Assembly (NCBI RefSeq): GCF_000935125.1 | Contig: NZ_JRKI01000023.1 | Span: forward strand, 143,283 to 207,282 | DNA length: 64,000 nt | From: Streptomyces natalensis ATCC 27448 | GTDB taxonomy: Bacteria > Actinomycetota > Actinomycetes > Streptomycetales > Streptomycetaceae | Direction of reading: 5' to 3' | Part shown: piece by piece, positions 57,977 through 64,000 of the stretch | How positions within the stretch are numbered: position 1 is the stretch's first letter | How the letters are laid out: the number at the start of each line of letters is the position of its first letter | Made by a program: the position numbers and the translations under genes | Notes under the pieces: model-generated | What the model saw: only the letters and a program-made list of their open reading frames with translations | Told to the model about the DNA's origin: nothing | Databases searched by the model: none

Positions 57977-58447
57977 ATGTCGTTCGGAGAAACCCCGATC
58001 ACCATCATCGGCAACCTCACCGCCGACCCCGAGCTGAAGTTCACCAACTCCGGTGCCCCGCTGGTGAAGTTCACGATCGCCTCCACCCCGCGCACCTACA
58101 ACAAGGAATCCGGGCAGTGGGGCGACGGCACCGCCGCATTCTTCCGCTGCGCCGCCTGGCGACGACTGGCCGAGCACATCGCCGAAAGCCTCACCAAGGG
58201 CACCCGCGTCGTCCTCTCCGGCCGCATCCGCCAGCACAACTGGCAGACCCCGGAAGGCGAGAACCGCTCGATGCTCGCCGTCGAAGTCGACGACATCGGC
58301 CCCTCCCTTCAGTTCGCCACCGCGACCGTCCAGCGCAACACCCCGGCACCGGCTGGCAGCGACCCCTGGGGCGTGGAATCCGGTGATCGGACGACCACGG
58401 GGGCCGTGGCGCCGGTGGGCTCGGCCTCCGAAGAACCCCCGTTCTGA
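57977..58447 (+). CDS. Single-stranded DNA-binding protein (SSB)
   Basis: A 156-residue OB-fold protein (PITIIGNLTADPELKFTNSG, LVKFTIASTPRTYNKESGQW, FFRCAAWRRLAEHIAESLTK, GTRVVLSGRIRQHNWQTPEG). The C-terminal tip is short and acidic (SEEPPF), the usual protein-docking tail. It should protect single strands during element replication or transfer. Start ATG 57977 with AGGAGA upstream. Confidence 0.92.
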   Translation: MSFGETPITIIGNLTADPELKFTNSGAPLVKFTIASTPRTYNKESGQWGDGTAAFFRCAAWRRLAEHIAESLTKGTRVVLSGRIRQHNWQTPEGENRSMLAVEVDDIGPSLQFATATVQRNTPAPAGSDPWGVESGDRTTTGAVAPVGSASEEPPF

Positions 58448-58461
58448 CCCGCAGGACACAG

Positions 58462-58501
58462 CAGGGCGGCCCGCGTCTCGCCAAAGCCTCGGGCCGCCCT
58501 G
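58462..58501. terminator. Hairpin after SSB
   Basis: CAGGGCGGCCC pairs perfectly with GGGCCGCCCTG (18-nt loop), 15 nt past the SSB stop. Confidence 0.6.
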
Positions 58502-58541
58502 GCTCCTTATCCCTTGCGAGAGACTCAAGGAGGTCTCCAGC

Positions 58542-59444
58542 ATGACGCATGACCCGCGAACTGCGCTGCTCTCCGCAGCACTGACCGCAGCAGAACGCGG
58601 CTGGCCCGTGTTCCCCCTTCGCCCCGGCGACAAGCGCCCCGCCCTCCACGGCGAAGCCCGCTGCCCCCACACCGGACCATGCACCGAAGGGCACCGGAAG
58701 TGGGAACAGCGCGCCACCACCAACCCCGACCGGATCCGAGCAGCATGGTCAACCGGGCCGTACAACATCGCTATCGCCACCGGCCCTGCCGGATTGGTCG
58801 TCGTCGACCTCGACGTACCGAAGAACAACACGAAGGACGCGCCTAGCGGCGCGACGACCTTCCAGGCGCTCTGCGAGCGCGCCGGCCAGCCCATGCCCAC
58901 CACCTACACGGTGCGGACACCAAGCGGCGGCGGGCACCTGTACTTCACCGCACCGCCCGGTGCGCGGCTGCCCAACACCGCCGGTGCGCTCGGACCACGG
59001 ATCGACACCCGGGCAGGCGGCGGCTACGTCGTCGCCCCCACCAGCACCACACCAACCGGCACCTACGACGTCCTCGACAACGCCCCCGCGGCGCCGCTGC
59101 CCCAGTGGCTGCTCAGCGCCCTCGCACCGCGCTCGCGCCCGGCACCGGCGCGCTTCGCACCCATCACGGTCAGCGCCTCGCGGTATGCCGACGCGGCCTT
59201 CAACAACGAGGTCCGAGCCGTCGCGACGGCAGCCGAGGGCACCCGCAACGCGACGCTGCTGCGGGCCGCGCGGGCGCTGGGGCGGCTGGTCGCATCCGGC
59301 GACCTCCCCCGCGCGCAGGTCGAGGAGGCTCTTAGTTGGGCAGCGGCGACCAACGGCGGCCAGTCGCAGCGTTACTACGACGACGTCATCACCAGGGCTC
59401 TGAACTGGTCCATCGCCCACAATCCCCAAGGGCGCACCGCATGA
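58542..59444 (+). CDS. Bifunctional primase/polymerase (Prim-Pol)
   Basis: A 300-residue protein. The AEP-type Prim-Pol domain is clear: AAERGWPVFPLRPGDKRPAL, NIAIATGPAGLVVVDLDVPK (catalytic DxD at about 88-90), YTVRTPSGGGHLYFTAPPGA, then IDTRAGGGYVVAPTSTTPTG. The C-terminal part is helical. It should start DNA synthesis for the AICE, with the helicase encoded downstream. Start ATG 58542 with AAGGAGG upstream; its stop overlaps the next start. Confidence 0.9.
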   Translation: MTHDPRTALLSAALTAAERGWPVFPLRPGDKRPALHGEARCPHTGPCTEGHRKWEQRATTNPDRIRAAWSTGPYNIAIATGPAGLVVVDLDVPKNNTKDAPSGATTFQALCERAGQPMPTTYTVRTPSGGGHLYFTAPPGARLPNTAGALGPRIDTRAGGGYVVAPTSTTPTGTYDVLDNAPAAPLPQWLLSALAPRSRPAPARFAPITVSASRYADAAFNNEVRAVATAAEGTRNATLLRAARALGRLVASGDLPRAQVEEALSWAAATNGGQSQRYYDDVITRALNWSIAHNPQGRTA

Positions 59445-59797
59445 GCGCCGCCCAACATCCCCCCACTAAGAGCCCCTCGGCCACCCGCCAGCCGCACCCC
59501 GCCGAACCGGCCTGCACCACGACCAGCCTCAGTGCGCCGAAGGACGCTGCCCGAAGGGCGTCCTTTCAACGTTCTGACCCGCACCCGACCGGCGACGGAC
59601 GCTACCCCGTCGCCTGGCTGCACATCAGCGCGCCCCGTGGGGCCGTGCCCACCGCCACCTCCAAGTGCTGCTGCGGCCGGGACAAAAGCGCCATCGGCCG
59701 CACCAATGCCCTCGCCCTGATCGCAGACCACGAAGCCCACCGCAACGTCTGTCCTTGGCGCCACCCCGCCACCCGCGAGACAAGGAAAGCCTCATGA
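59441..59797 (+). CDS. Hypothetical AICE protein between primase and helicase
   Basis: A 118-residue protein (DPHPTGDGRYPVAWLHISAP, TSKCCCGRDKSAIGRTNALA, LIADHEAHRNVCPWRHPATR). The CCC-x-R and H/C pattern resembles a zinc-binding unit. It overlaps both neighbours (ATGA). Function unknown; replication accessory by position. Confidence 0.65.
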   Translation: MSAAQHPPTKSPSATRQPHPAEPACTTTSLSAPKDAARRASFQRSDPHPTGDGRYPVAWLHISAPRGAVPTATSKCCCGRDKSAIGRTNALALIADHEAHRNVCPWRHPATRETRKAS

Positions 59798-61041
59798 CCG
59801 ACCACATCGACGGCGCTGCCCTCCTGGACGAAGTCGAAGCCTTTCACCGCCGCTTCAACGTCTTCCCCACCGAAGCCGCCTACGTCGCCGTCGCCCTGTG
59901 GGACACACACGCCCACCTCATCGACGCACTCGACGGCACCGCCCGCCTCGCCTTCCTCTCCCCGGAACCCGGGTCCGGCAAGTCCCGCGCTCTGGAGATC
60001 GTGGAAACACTCACGCCACGCGCGGCAACCACCGTCAATGCCTCCGCCAACGCGCTGTTTCGACTCGTGGAGGCCGACGCAGGCACCCCGACCCTCCTCT
60101 TCGACGAGATCGACACCGTCTTCGGCCCCAAGGCCGGCGGCAACGAGGAAGTCCGCGGCTTCCTCAACTCCGGCTACCGGCGCGGCGCCAAGTCCCTGCG
60201 CTGCGTCGGCGACGGGTCCAGCCAGAACGCGGAATGGTTCTCCTCCTTCTGCGCGGTCGCCATGGCCGGACTCGGCTCACTACCCGACACGATCCTGACC
60301 CGCTCGATCATCATCCGCATGCGCAAGAAGGCCCCCAACGAGAAGGCCGAACCGTACAGGCGGCGCGTCCACGAGAAGCAGGGTCACGCCCTGCGCGACC
60401 AACTCGCCGAGTGGACCGCCACCATCCAGAAGCAGATCGCCGAGGCGTGGCCGGAGATGCCCGAGGGCGTCACCGACCGGCCCGCCGACGTATGGGAGCC
60501 GCTCCTCGCCGTCGCCGACGCGGCGGGTGGCCACTGGCCCGAGCGAGCCCGCGCCGCCTGCGTCGCCCTCATCAAGGCCGCGCAGGAAGGTGACGAAGCA
60601 TCCCTCGGAGTCCGCCTGCTGACCGACCTGCGCGACAAGGTGTTCTGCGGCGCCGACCGCATGCCCACCGCCGCCATCCTCGAAGTCCTCCTCGGACTCG
60701 ATGACGCCCCGTGGGCTGACCTGAGCGACGACGGCCAGAACAGCAAGCCGCTCACCGCACGCGGCCTGTCCAAGCTCCTGAGTCAGTACGTCCGGCCCGA
60801 CAACACCCCGATCCGCCCCCGCGGCATCCGTGTCGGCAGCGGCACCCCGAAGGGCTATTACGCCGAGGACCTGAGCGACGCCTGGATCCGCTACTGCCCC
60901 CCTCCCCCCGAGAAGTCCGCAACATCCGCAACATCCGCAACATCGCAGGTCAGCGGGGGTGGAGCTGTGGCGGAAGGCCCTTCTGAGAGCCGCCACATGT
61001 TCGTGGAAACCGACACGCCCCAACTTCGCAGCGTCGGCTGA
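59794..61041 (+). CDS. Replication helicase-like ATPase (DUF3631-type)
   Basis: A 415-residue protein. The N-terminal half is a P-loop ATPase with Walker A LSPEPGSGKSRALEIVETL at about 57-70 and Walker B LLFDEIDTVFGP at about 107; LPDTILTRSIIIRMRKKAPN follows at about 168. The C-terminal half resembles DUF3631 (MPTAAILEVLLGLDDAPWAD, ARGLSKLLSQYVRPDNTPIR, PRGIRVGSGTPKGYYAEDLS). Paired with the Prim-Pol it should drive AICE replication. The 3' end encodes SATSATSAT, made of 9-bp repeats that look like origin iterons. Confidence 0.82.
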   Translation: MTDHIDGAALLDEVEAFHRRFNVFPTEAAYVAVALWDTHAHLIDALDGTARLAFLSPEPGSGKSRALEIVETLTPRAATTVNASANALFRLVEADAGTPTLLFDEIDTVFGPKAGGNEEVRGFLNSGYRRGAKSLRCVGDGSSQNAEWFSSFCAVAMAGLGSLPDTILTRSIIIRMRKKAPNEKAEPYRRRVHEKQGHALRDQLAEWTATIQKQIAEAWPEMPEGVTDRPADVWEPLLAVADAAGGHWPERARAACVALIKAAQEGDEASLGVRLLTDLRDKVFCGADRMPTAAILEVLLGLDDAPWADLSDDGQNSKPLTARGLSKLLSQYVRPDNTPIRPRGIRVGSGTPKGYYAEDLSDAWIRYCPPPPEKSATSATSATSQVSGGGAVAEGPSESRHMFVETDTPQLRSVG

Positions 61042-61164
61042 CCAACCGCGCTCAACAAGTGCTCCTGCGGCCATGCGCGGCGGCACCTATCCGCAACACA
61101 ACCGCCATCCGCCACAAAACCACGCCGCTGACCTGCGGTGTTGCGGCGTGGCGGATGTTGCGGA
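60916..61164. repeat. 9-bp iteron-like repeats, candidate origin
   Basis: TCCGCAACA lies at 60916, 60925 and 60934 in tandem and again at 61090; the inverted form TGTTGCGGA is at 61156, with a near match at 61139. Inside, CATCCGCCAC (61106-61115) and GTGGCGGATG (61148-61157) form a perfect inverted repeat. The array spans the helicase 3' end and the gap before xis. Confidence 0.65.
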
Positions 61165-61211
61165 TCCAGGAAGGGGGTGCAGCCCCCGAGGTTTTCACCA
61201 AGGAGGAGCTC

Positions 61212-61427
61212 ATGGCCGCCACCTCGAGGGTCCATGGCATACAGCCGCGCCTCTACAGCATCGAGGTCGCGGCAGAGCTGTGCGGGGTCGGACGCTCAAC
61301 GGCGTTCGAGGAGATCAGGCTCGGCCGACTCCGCACCGTCCGGATCGGTCGGCGCCGACTCGTGCCGCTCCAGTACATCGACGACTACGTCGCCTTGCTC
61401 ATGCGCGAGTCCGATGCGGACGACTGA
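61212..61427 (+). CDS. Excisionase (Xis), HTH_17/MerR-like
   Basis: A 71-residue DNA-binding protein: LYSIEVAAELCGVGRSTAFE, EIRLGRLRTVRIGRRRLVPL, QYIDDYVALL, the usual pattern of AICE excisionases that bend the att region with the integrase. Start ATG 61212 with AGGAGGAG upstream. A terminator hairpin follows before int. Confidence 0.9.
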   Translation: MAATSRVHGIQPRLYSIEVAAELCGVGRSTAFEEIRLGRLRTVRIGRRRLVPLQYIDDYVALLMRESDADD

Positions 61428-61444
61428 ACCCACCACACACCGAA

Positions 61445-61477
61445 CCAAGGCCCTGCCCGCTCCGGGCGGGGCCTTGG
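61445..61477. terminator. Hairpin between xis and int
   Basis: CCAAGGCCCTGCCC pairs with GGGCGGGGCCTTGG (one mismatch or G-T) around CGCTC-like loop, 17 nt past xis. Confidence 0.6.
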
Positions 61478-61500
61478 CTTTCGTTTCAGGAGTGCGACCA

Positions 61501-62694
61501 ATGACCGACGCGACTGAGCGGTCCCGTAAGGCTGGAAACGGCGAAGATTCGATCTACTGGGACAAGTCCAAACAACGCTACGTAGGCGCCGTCTCCCGTG
61601 GCTATGCGCCGGATGGCAAGCGTCGCCGCCCCAAGGTGTACGGCAAGACGAAGACCGAGGTCCGCAGCAAACTTCGTACCCTCAAGAAAGAACTCGAAGC
61701 CGGGATCAAAGCGCCAGCCAGGTACACCATCGAACAGGCCGTGAACGACTGGCTAGTTCACGGCCTGAAGGGGCGTGAGGACAGCAGCATTGCCGCCTAT
61801 CGCAGCCTCGCGAACAACCACGTCGTCCCTGACTTGGGGAAAGCCCAGCTGCGTGATCTGAAGGCAGAAGAGGTCGATGAATGGCTGGAGTCCAGGGCAG
61901 AGGAACTGTCGCACGAGACACTGAAGAGAGTGCGCGCGATTCTTCGTCGGTCAATCGGCCACGCACAGCGCAGGGGCAGGGTCGCGCGTAACGTCGCTGA
62001 CCTCGCGGAACTCCCGGAGGGGCAACCAGGGCGTCCAAGCAAGTCGCTCACTCTGGAACAGGCAGAGAAAGTTCTGCGAGCCAAGGAAGGGACTTGGATC
62101 CACGCCTACGTAGTGCTTGCTCTGTTGGTTGGTGTCCGAACGGAGGAGGCTCGCCCTCTCACCTGGTCGCATTTGCACACGGCGCCCAGCGATGGTGGGA
62201 GACCGTACGTAGACGTGTGGCGATCTGTGCGCCGGAAGGGTGACACGAAGACCAGGAAGAGCCGGCGGTCGCTCGCTATGCCGCAGCAGGCTGCTGCTGT
62301 TATGGACGCCTATCGGAGGCGACAGCAAGAGGCATGGGCCGGCGCTGGTGTGGAATGGCAGGAGGACGGGCTCGTCTTCCCAGGCGAGGATGGTAAGGAG
62401 CGGACCTCGACAAACGTCCTTCGCAACTTCAGAGGCTTGCTCAGGGAGGCTGGCTTCACGAAGCCGCACGAGTGGACCACCCGTGAGTTGCGAACGAGCG
62501 CTGTCTCACTGCTATCGGACCACGGGATCCCGATCGAGGTCATCGCACGAGTAGTTGGTCACAGCGGCACCGCCACCACGGAGAGGGTCTACCGGAAGCA
62601 ACTGCGTCCCGTGATCACGGAGGGGGCCGAAGCGATGGACGTCATCTTTGGAGGGGAGAGTTCCGACGCCCAGGGACCCAGCCTGGAAGCATGA
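61501..62694 (+). CDS. Tyrosine integrase
   Basis: A 397-residue site-specific recombinase. The N-terminal SAM-like arm domain is at about 65-160 (YTIEQAVNDWLVHGLKGRED, ETLKRVRAILRRSIGHAQRR). The catalytic domain has LLVGVRTEEARPLTWSHL (Arg I), a Lys loop (VRRKGDTKTRKSRRSLAMPQ), TTRELRTSAVSLLSDHGIPI (Arg II), ARVVGHSGTATTERVYRKQL (His and the nucleophilic Tyr). The residue after Arg II is Thr where many relatives have His. Start ATG 61501 with GGAG nine nt upstream. It lies 100 bp from the right att core. Confidence 0.92.
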   Translation: MTDATERSRKAGNGEDSIYWDKSKQRYVGAVSRGYAPDGKRRRPKVYGKTKTEVRSKLRTLKKELEAGIKAPARYTIEQAVNDWLVHGLKGREDSSIAAYRSLANNHVVPDLGKAQLRDLKAEEVDEWLESRAEELSHETLKRVRAILRRSIGHAQRRGRVARNVADLAELPEGQPGRPSKSLTLEQAEKVLRAKEGTWIHAYVVLALLVGVRTEEARPLTWSHLHTAPSDGGRPYVDVWRSVRRKGDTKTRKSRRSLAMPQQAAAVMDAYRRRQQEAWAGAGVEWQEDGLVFPGEDGKERTSTNVLRNFRGLLREAGFTKPHEWTTRELRTSAVSLLSDHGIPIEVIARVVGHSGTATTERVYRKQLRPVITEGAEAMDVIFGGESSDAQGPSLEA

Positions 62695-62704
62695 CTTCCA
62701 GCCC

Positions 62705-62728
62705 GTGGCTCCCTGTTTGGCTCCCCCC
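62705..62728. repeat. Arm-type repeats TGGCTCCC, right end
   Basis: TGGCTCCC occurs at about 62706 and 62718, just after the integrase stop and inside the element. The left end carries three more copies. They fit arm-type Int-binding sites. Confidence 0.55.
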
Positions 62729-62737
62729 GAACCCTGA

Positions 62738-62771
62738 CTGCTGTGCAGGTTGCCTCTGACCTGCACAGCAG
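62738..62771. terminator. 13-bp perfect hairpin after integrase
   Basis: CTGCTGTGCAGGT pairs perfectly with ACCTGCACAGCAG (8-nt loop), 43 nt past the integrase stop and 24 nt before the att core. A terminator, possibly also an Int/Xis accessory site. Confidence 0.65.
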
Positions 62772-62794
62772 CCGCGCTCGTGGTCCTCTCTATC

Positions 62795-62808
62795 ATTACC
62801 TCCGGGGT
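62795..62808. repeat. Putative att site, right (14-bp core)
   Basis: ATTACCTCCGGGGT, identical to 37,279-37,292. It lies in a host interval between the AICE and the acyl-CoA synthetase gene. Confidence 0.65.
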
Positions 62809-62969
62809 CATCGCGAGCCCGGAGCGGAAGCGGGTGACGGCGTGGCGGGTGACGGCCGCGGTGAGTGACGGTACGTCAATTCCGGCCCAGAGCGACCAGT
62901 TCGGTCCGGCCAGCCTTGTCGCGGTAGCACAGGCCGCTCTTGGCGAGGAAGCGCCGACGTTGCACGGGA

Positions 62970-64000
62970 TCACCCCTCAGCCGATCGATCCCAATACGGT
63001 TCCCGCAGCCGCCGTTTGAAGAGCTTGCCGGACTCGTCCCGGGGCAGCCGCTCCTCGAACACCACGGCCCGCGGCACCTTGTACCCGGCCAGCCGTTCGG
63101 CGACATGGGCCCGTACGGCCTCGGCGCCGAGCACGACGCCCGGTTCGGTCTGGAGATGGGCGGCCAGTACTTCGCCGAACTCCTCGTCGGGGATGCCGAA
63201 CACCGCCGCGTCCCGGACTCCGTCGAGGGAGAGCAGACAACCCTCGATCTCGGCCGGGTAGATGTTGACTCCGCCGGAGATGACCATGTCGTTGCGGCGG
63301 TCGCTGAGATAGAGATAGCCGTCCGCATCGAGATGGCCGATGTCGCCGAGGGTGATATATCCGGGCAGGCCCGGCGCCTCCATCGCGGCGCGCTGGGCCG
63401 GGTCGCCGAGATAGGTGAAGCGGGGCCAGTTGTCGGAGGGTTTGAGGTAGATCTCGCCGGTGGTGCCGGGCGGCACGGGCCTCGCGTCGGGTCCGAGGAC
63501 CGCGACCCCGCAGGTCCCCTCGGCCCGGCCGACCGTGCCGGGATGGCCGAGCCATGCGGCGCTGTCGCACCAGGTCACGGCGCCGGTTTCGCTGCCGCCG
63601 TAGTACTCCCGGAGCACCGGTCCCAGCCAGTCGATCATGGCGTGTTTGACATGCGGCGGGCAGGGGGCCGCGGCATGGACGACCGAGGTGAGCGAGGTCA
63701 GGTCGTAGCGTTCGCGGACGTCCTTGGGCAGCCGCAGCAGCCGTACGAACATCGTGGGCACCATCTGCACCTGCTGGATGCGGTGCCGCTCGACCAGGCG
63801 CAGGAATTCCTCGGCGTCGAAGCGCGGCATCAGCGTGATGTCCAGACCGACGGCGAGGGCGAGGACCGCGTGCTGGCTGGGTGCGGCGTGGTAGAGCGGG
63901 GCGGGGATGAGCGTACGGCCACCGGGGGCGACGGCGAAGTACTCCAGGAACGACTGCACCGCCTCGGCGAGCCGGTCCTGGGGGACCGGCTCCCCCCCCC
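62970..64000 (-). CDS. Acyl-CoA synthetase (AMP-dependent), N terminus outside window
   Basis: About 343 codons of the C-terminal part of an ANL-superfamily enzyme that activates a carboxylic acid to its CoA ester. Seen motifs: PAPLYHAAPSQHAVLALAVG, QMVPTMFVRLLRLP, EYYGGSETGAVTW (A5), GYITLGDIGHLDADGYLYLS (A7), DRRNDMVISGGVNIYPAEIE (A8), and the C-terminal Lys region PRDESGKLFKRRL (A10). The frame remains open to the window end, so the start lies further right. The 160 bp after its stop show no gene and lead to the AICE att core. Confidence 0.9.
   Translation of the reverse strand, partial: GGEPVPQDRLAEAVQSFLEYFAVAPGGRTLIPAPLYHAAPSQHAVLALAVGLDITLMPRFDAEEFLRLVERHRIQQVQMVPTMFVRLLRLPKDVRERYDLTSLTSVVHAAAPCPPHVKHAMIDWLGPVLREYYGGSETGAVTWCDSAAWLGHPGTVGRAEGTCGVAVLGPDARPVPPGTTGEIYLKPSDNWPRFTYLGDPAQRAAMEAPGLPGYITLGDIGHLDADGYLYLSDRRNDMVISGGVNIYPAEIEGCLLSLDGVRDAAVFGIPDEEFGEVLAAHLQTEPGVVLGAEAVRAHVAERLAGYKVPRAVVFEERLPRDESGKLFKRRLREPYWDRSAEG

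Larger units (their letters stand above)
37279..62808. mobile_element. AICE (integrative conjugative element), about 25.5 kb
   Basis: The element is delimited by identical 14-mers ATTACCTCCGGGGT at 37,279-37,292 and 62,795-62,808. It has TGGCTCCC repeats just inside each end (37,411-37,447 and 62,705-62,728) and a tyrosine integrase with an adjacent excisionase at the right end. Gene content between them is that of an AICE: GntR repressor, Spd-like membrane proteins, TraB/FtsK translocase, SSB, primase-polymerase, replication helicase, xis and int. The left third carries cargo genes. The limits are an inference from the repeat and gene content. Confidence 0.72.

Noticed and set aside
37279..62808. 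A tRNA gene at the AICE att core
   Set aside because: Neither copy of the 14-mer lies in a sequence that folds as a tRNA 3' end; the site seems intergenic or at a short gene's 3' end.
62750..63019. Plus-strand frame across the right att core (89 codons)
   Set aside because: No ribosome site; its end is antisense to the acyl-CoA synthetase and it has no recognisable pattern.
1..64000. CRISPR arrays and rRNA genes
   Set aside because: No regularly spaced identical repeats with unique spacers and no rRNA-like conserved stretches were seen; the repeats present are short phased units, hairpins or a single duplication.

Overview
The window is high-GC actinomycete DNA, almost certainly from a Streptomyces chromosome. 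GTG, TTG and possibly CTG starts occur, and the gene content is typical: a P450-ferredoxin-ferredoxin reductase operon, a DUF397 protein, an XRE regulator paired with a flavoprotein, and an actinomycete integrative conjugative element (AICE). It holds two integrated mobile elements separated by about 6 kb of host DNA. All assignments come from reading the sequence; no database search was run.

Region 1 (1 to about 31,010) is most of a siphovirus prophage, mainly on the minus strand, whose left end lies outside the window. Read from the integrase end it has: a large serine integrase; tRNA-Asp and HNH genes; small and large terminase (the large one frameshifted); portal, MuF-like head protein, scaffold and capsid; connectors; major tail protein; G/GT chaperones with a -1 frameshift; tape measure and tail-tip proteins; endolysin and holins; a dNMP kinase; a RecB-like exonuclease; a phiC31-Gp3-like recombination directionality factor; a resolvase-like nuclease; a primase-helicase; and the start of a DNA polymerase. 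Several plus-strand 'moron' genes interrupt this order: a 2OG-Fe(II) oxygenase, a secreted protein with a small two-helix membrane partner, another secreted protein, a peptide-led ORF and a DUF397 protein. A conserved motif recurs, always in one orientation, before the early genes. The right prophage junction cuts a UvrA-like gene just after its Walker A motif, which identifies the attachment site.

Region 2 (about 31,010 to 37,278) is host DNA: the truncated uvrA-like gene, ferredoxin reductase, ferredoxin and cytochrome P450, a TetR regulator with a palindromic candidate operator, a CapA-like lipoprotein, a VOC protein and a DUF1330 protein.

Region 3 (37,279 to 62,808) is proposed as one AICE of about 25.5 kb. 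It is bounded by a 14-bp direct repeat, with TGGCTCCC repeats just inside each end. Its left part is cargo: an unknown protein, an immunity-like protein, a 1,244-residue beta-propeller/TPR protein with a recent exact 309-bp internal duplication, a frameshifted DUF6228-like gene, a beta-trefoil-like protein, and an XRE regulator with a flavoprotein. Its right part is the conjugation and replication core: a GntR repressor with a perfect palindromic operator, many small overlapping AICE genes, membrane (Spd-like) proteins, a TraB/FtsK translocase followed by 11-bp tandem repeats (candidate clt), SSB, a primase-polymerase, a DUF3631-like replication helicase with 9-bp iteron-like repeats, an excisionase and a tyrosine integrase.

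Region 4 (62,809 to 64,000) is host DNA carrying an acyl-CoA synthetase gene cut by the window end.
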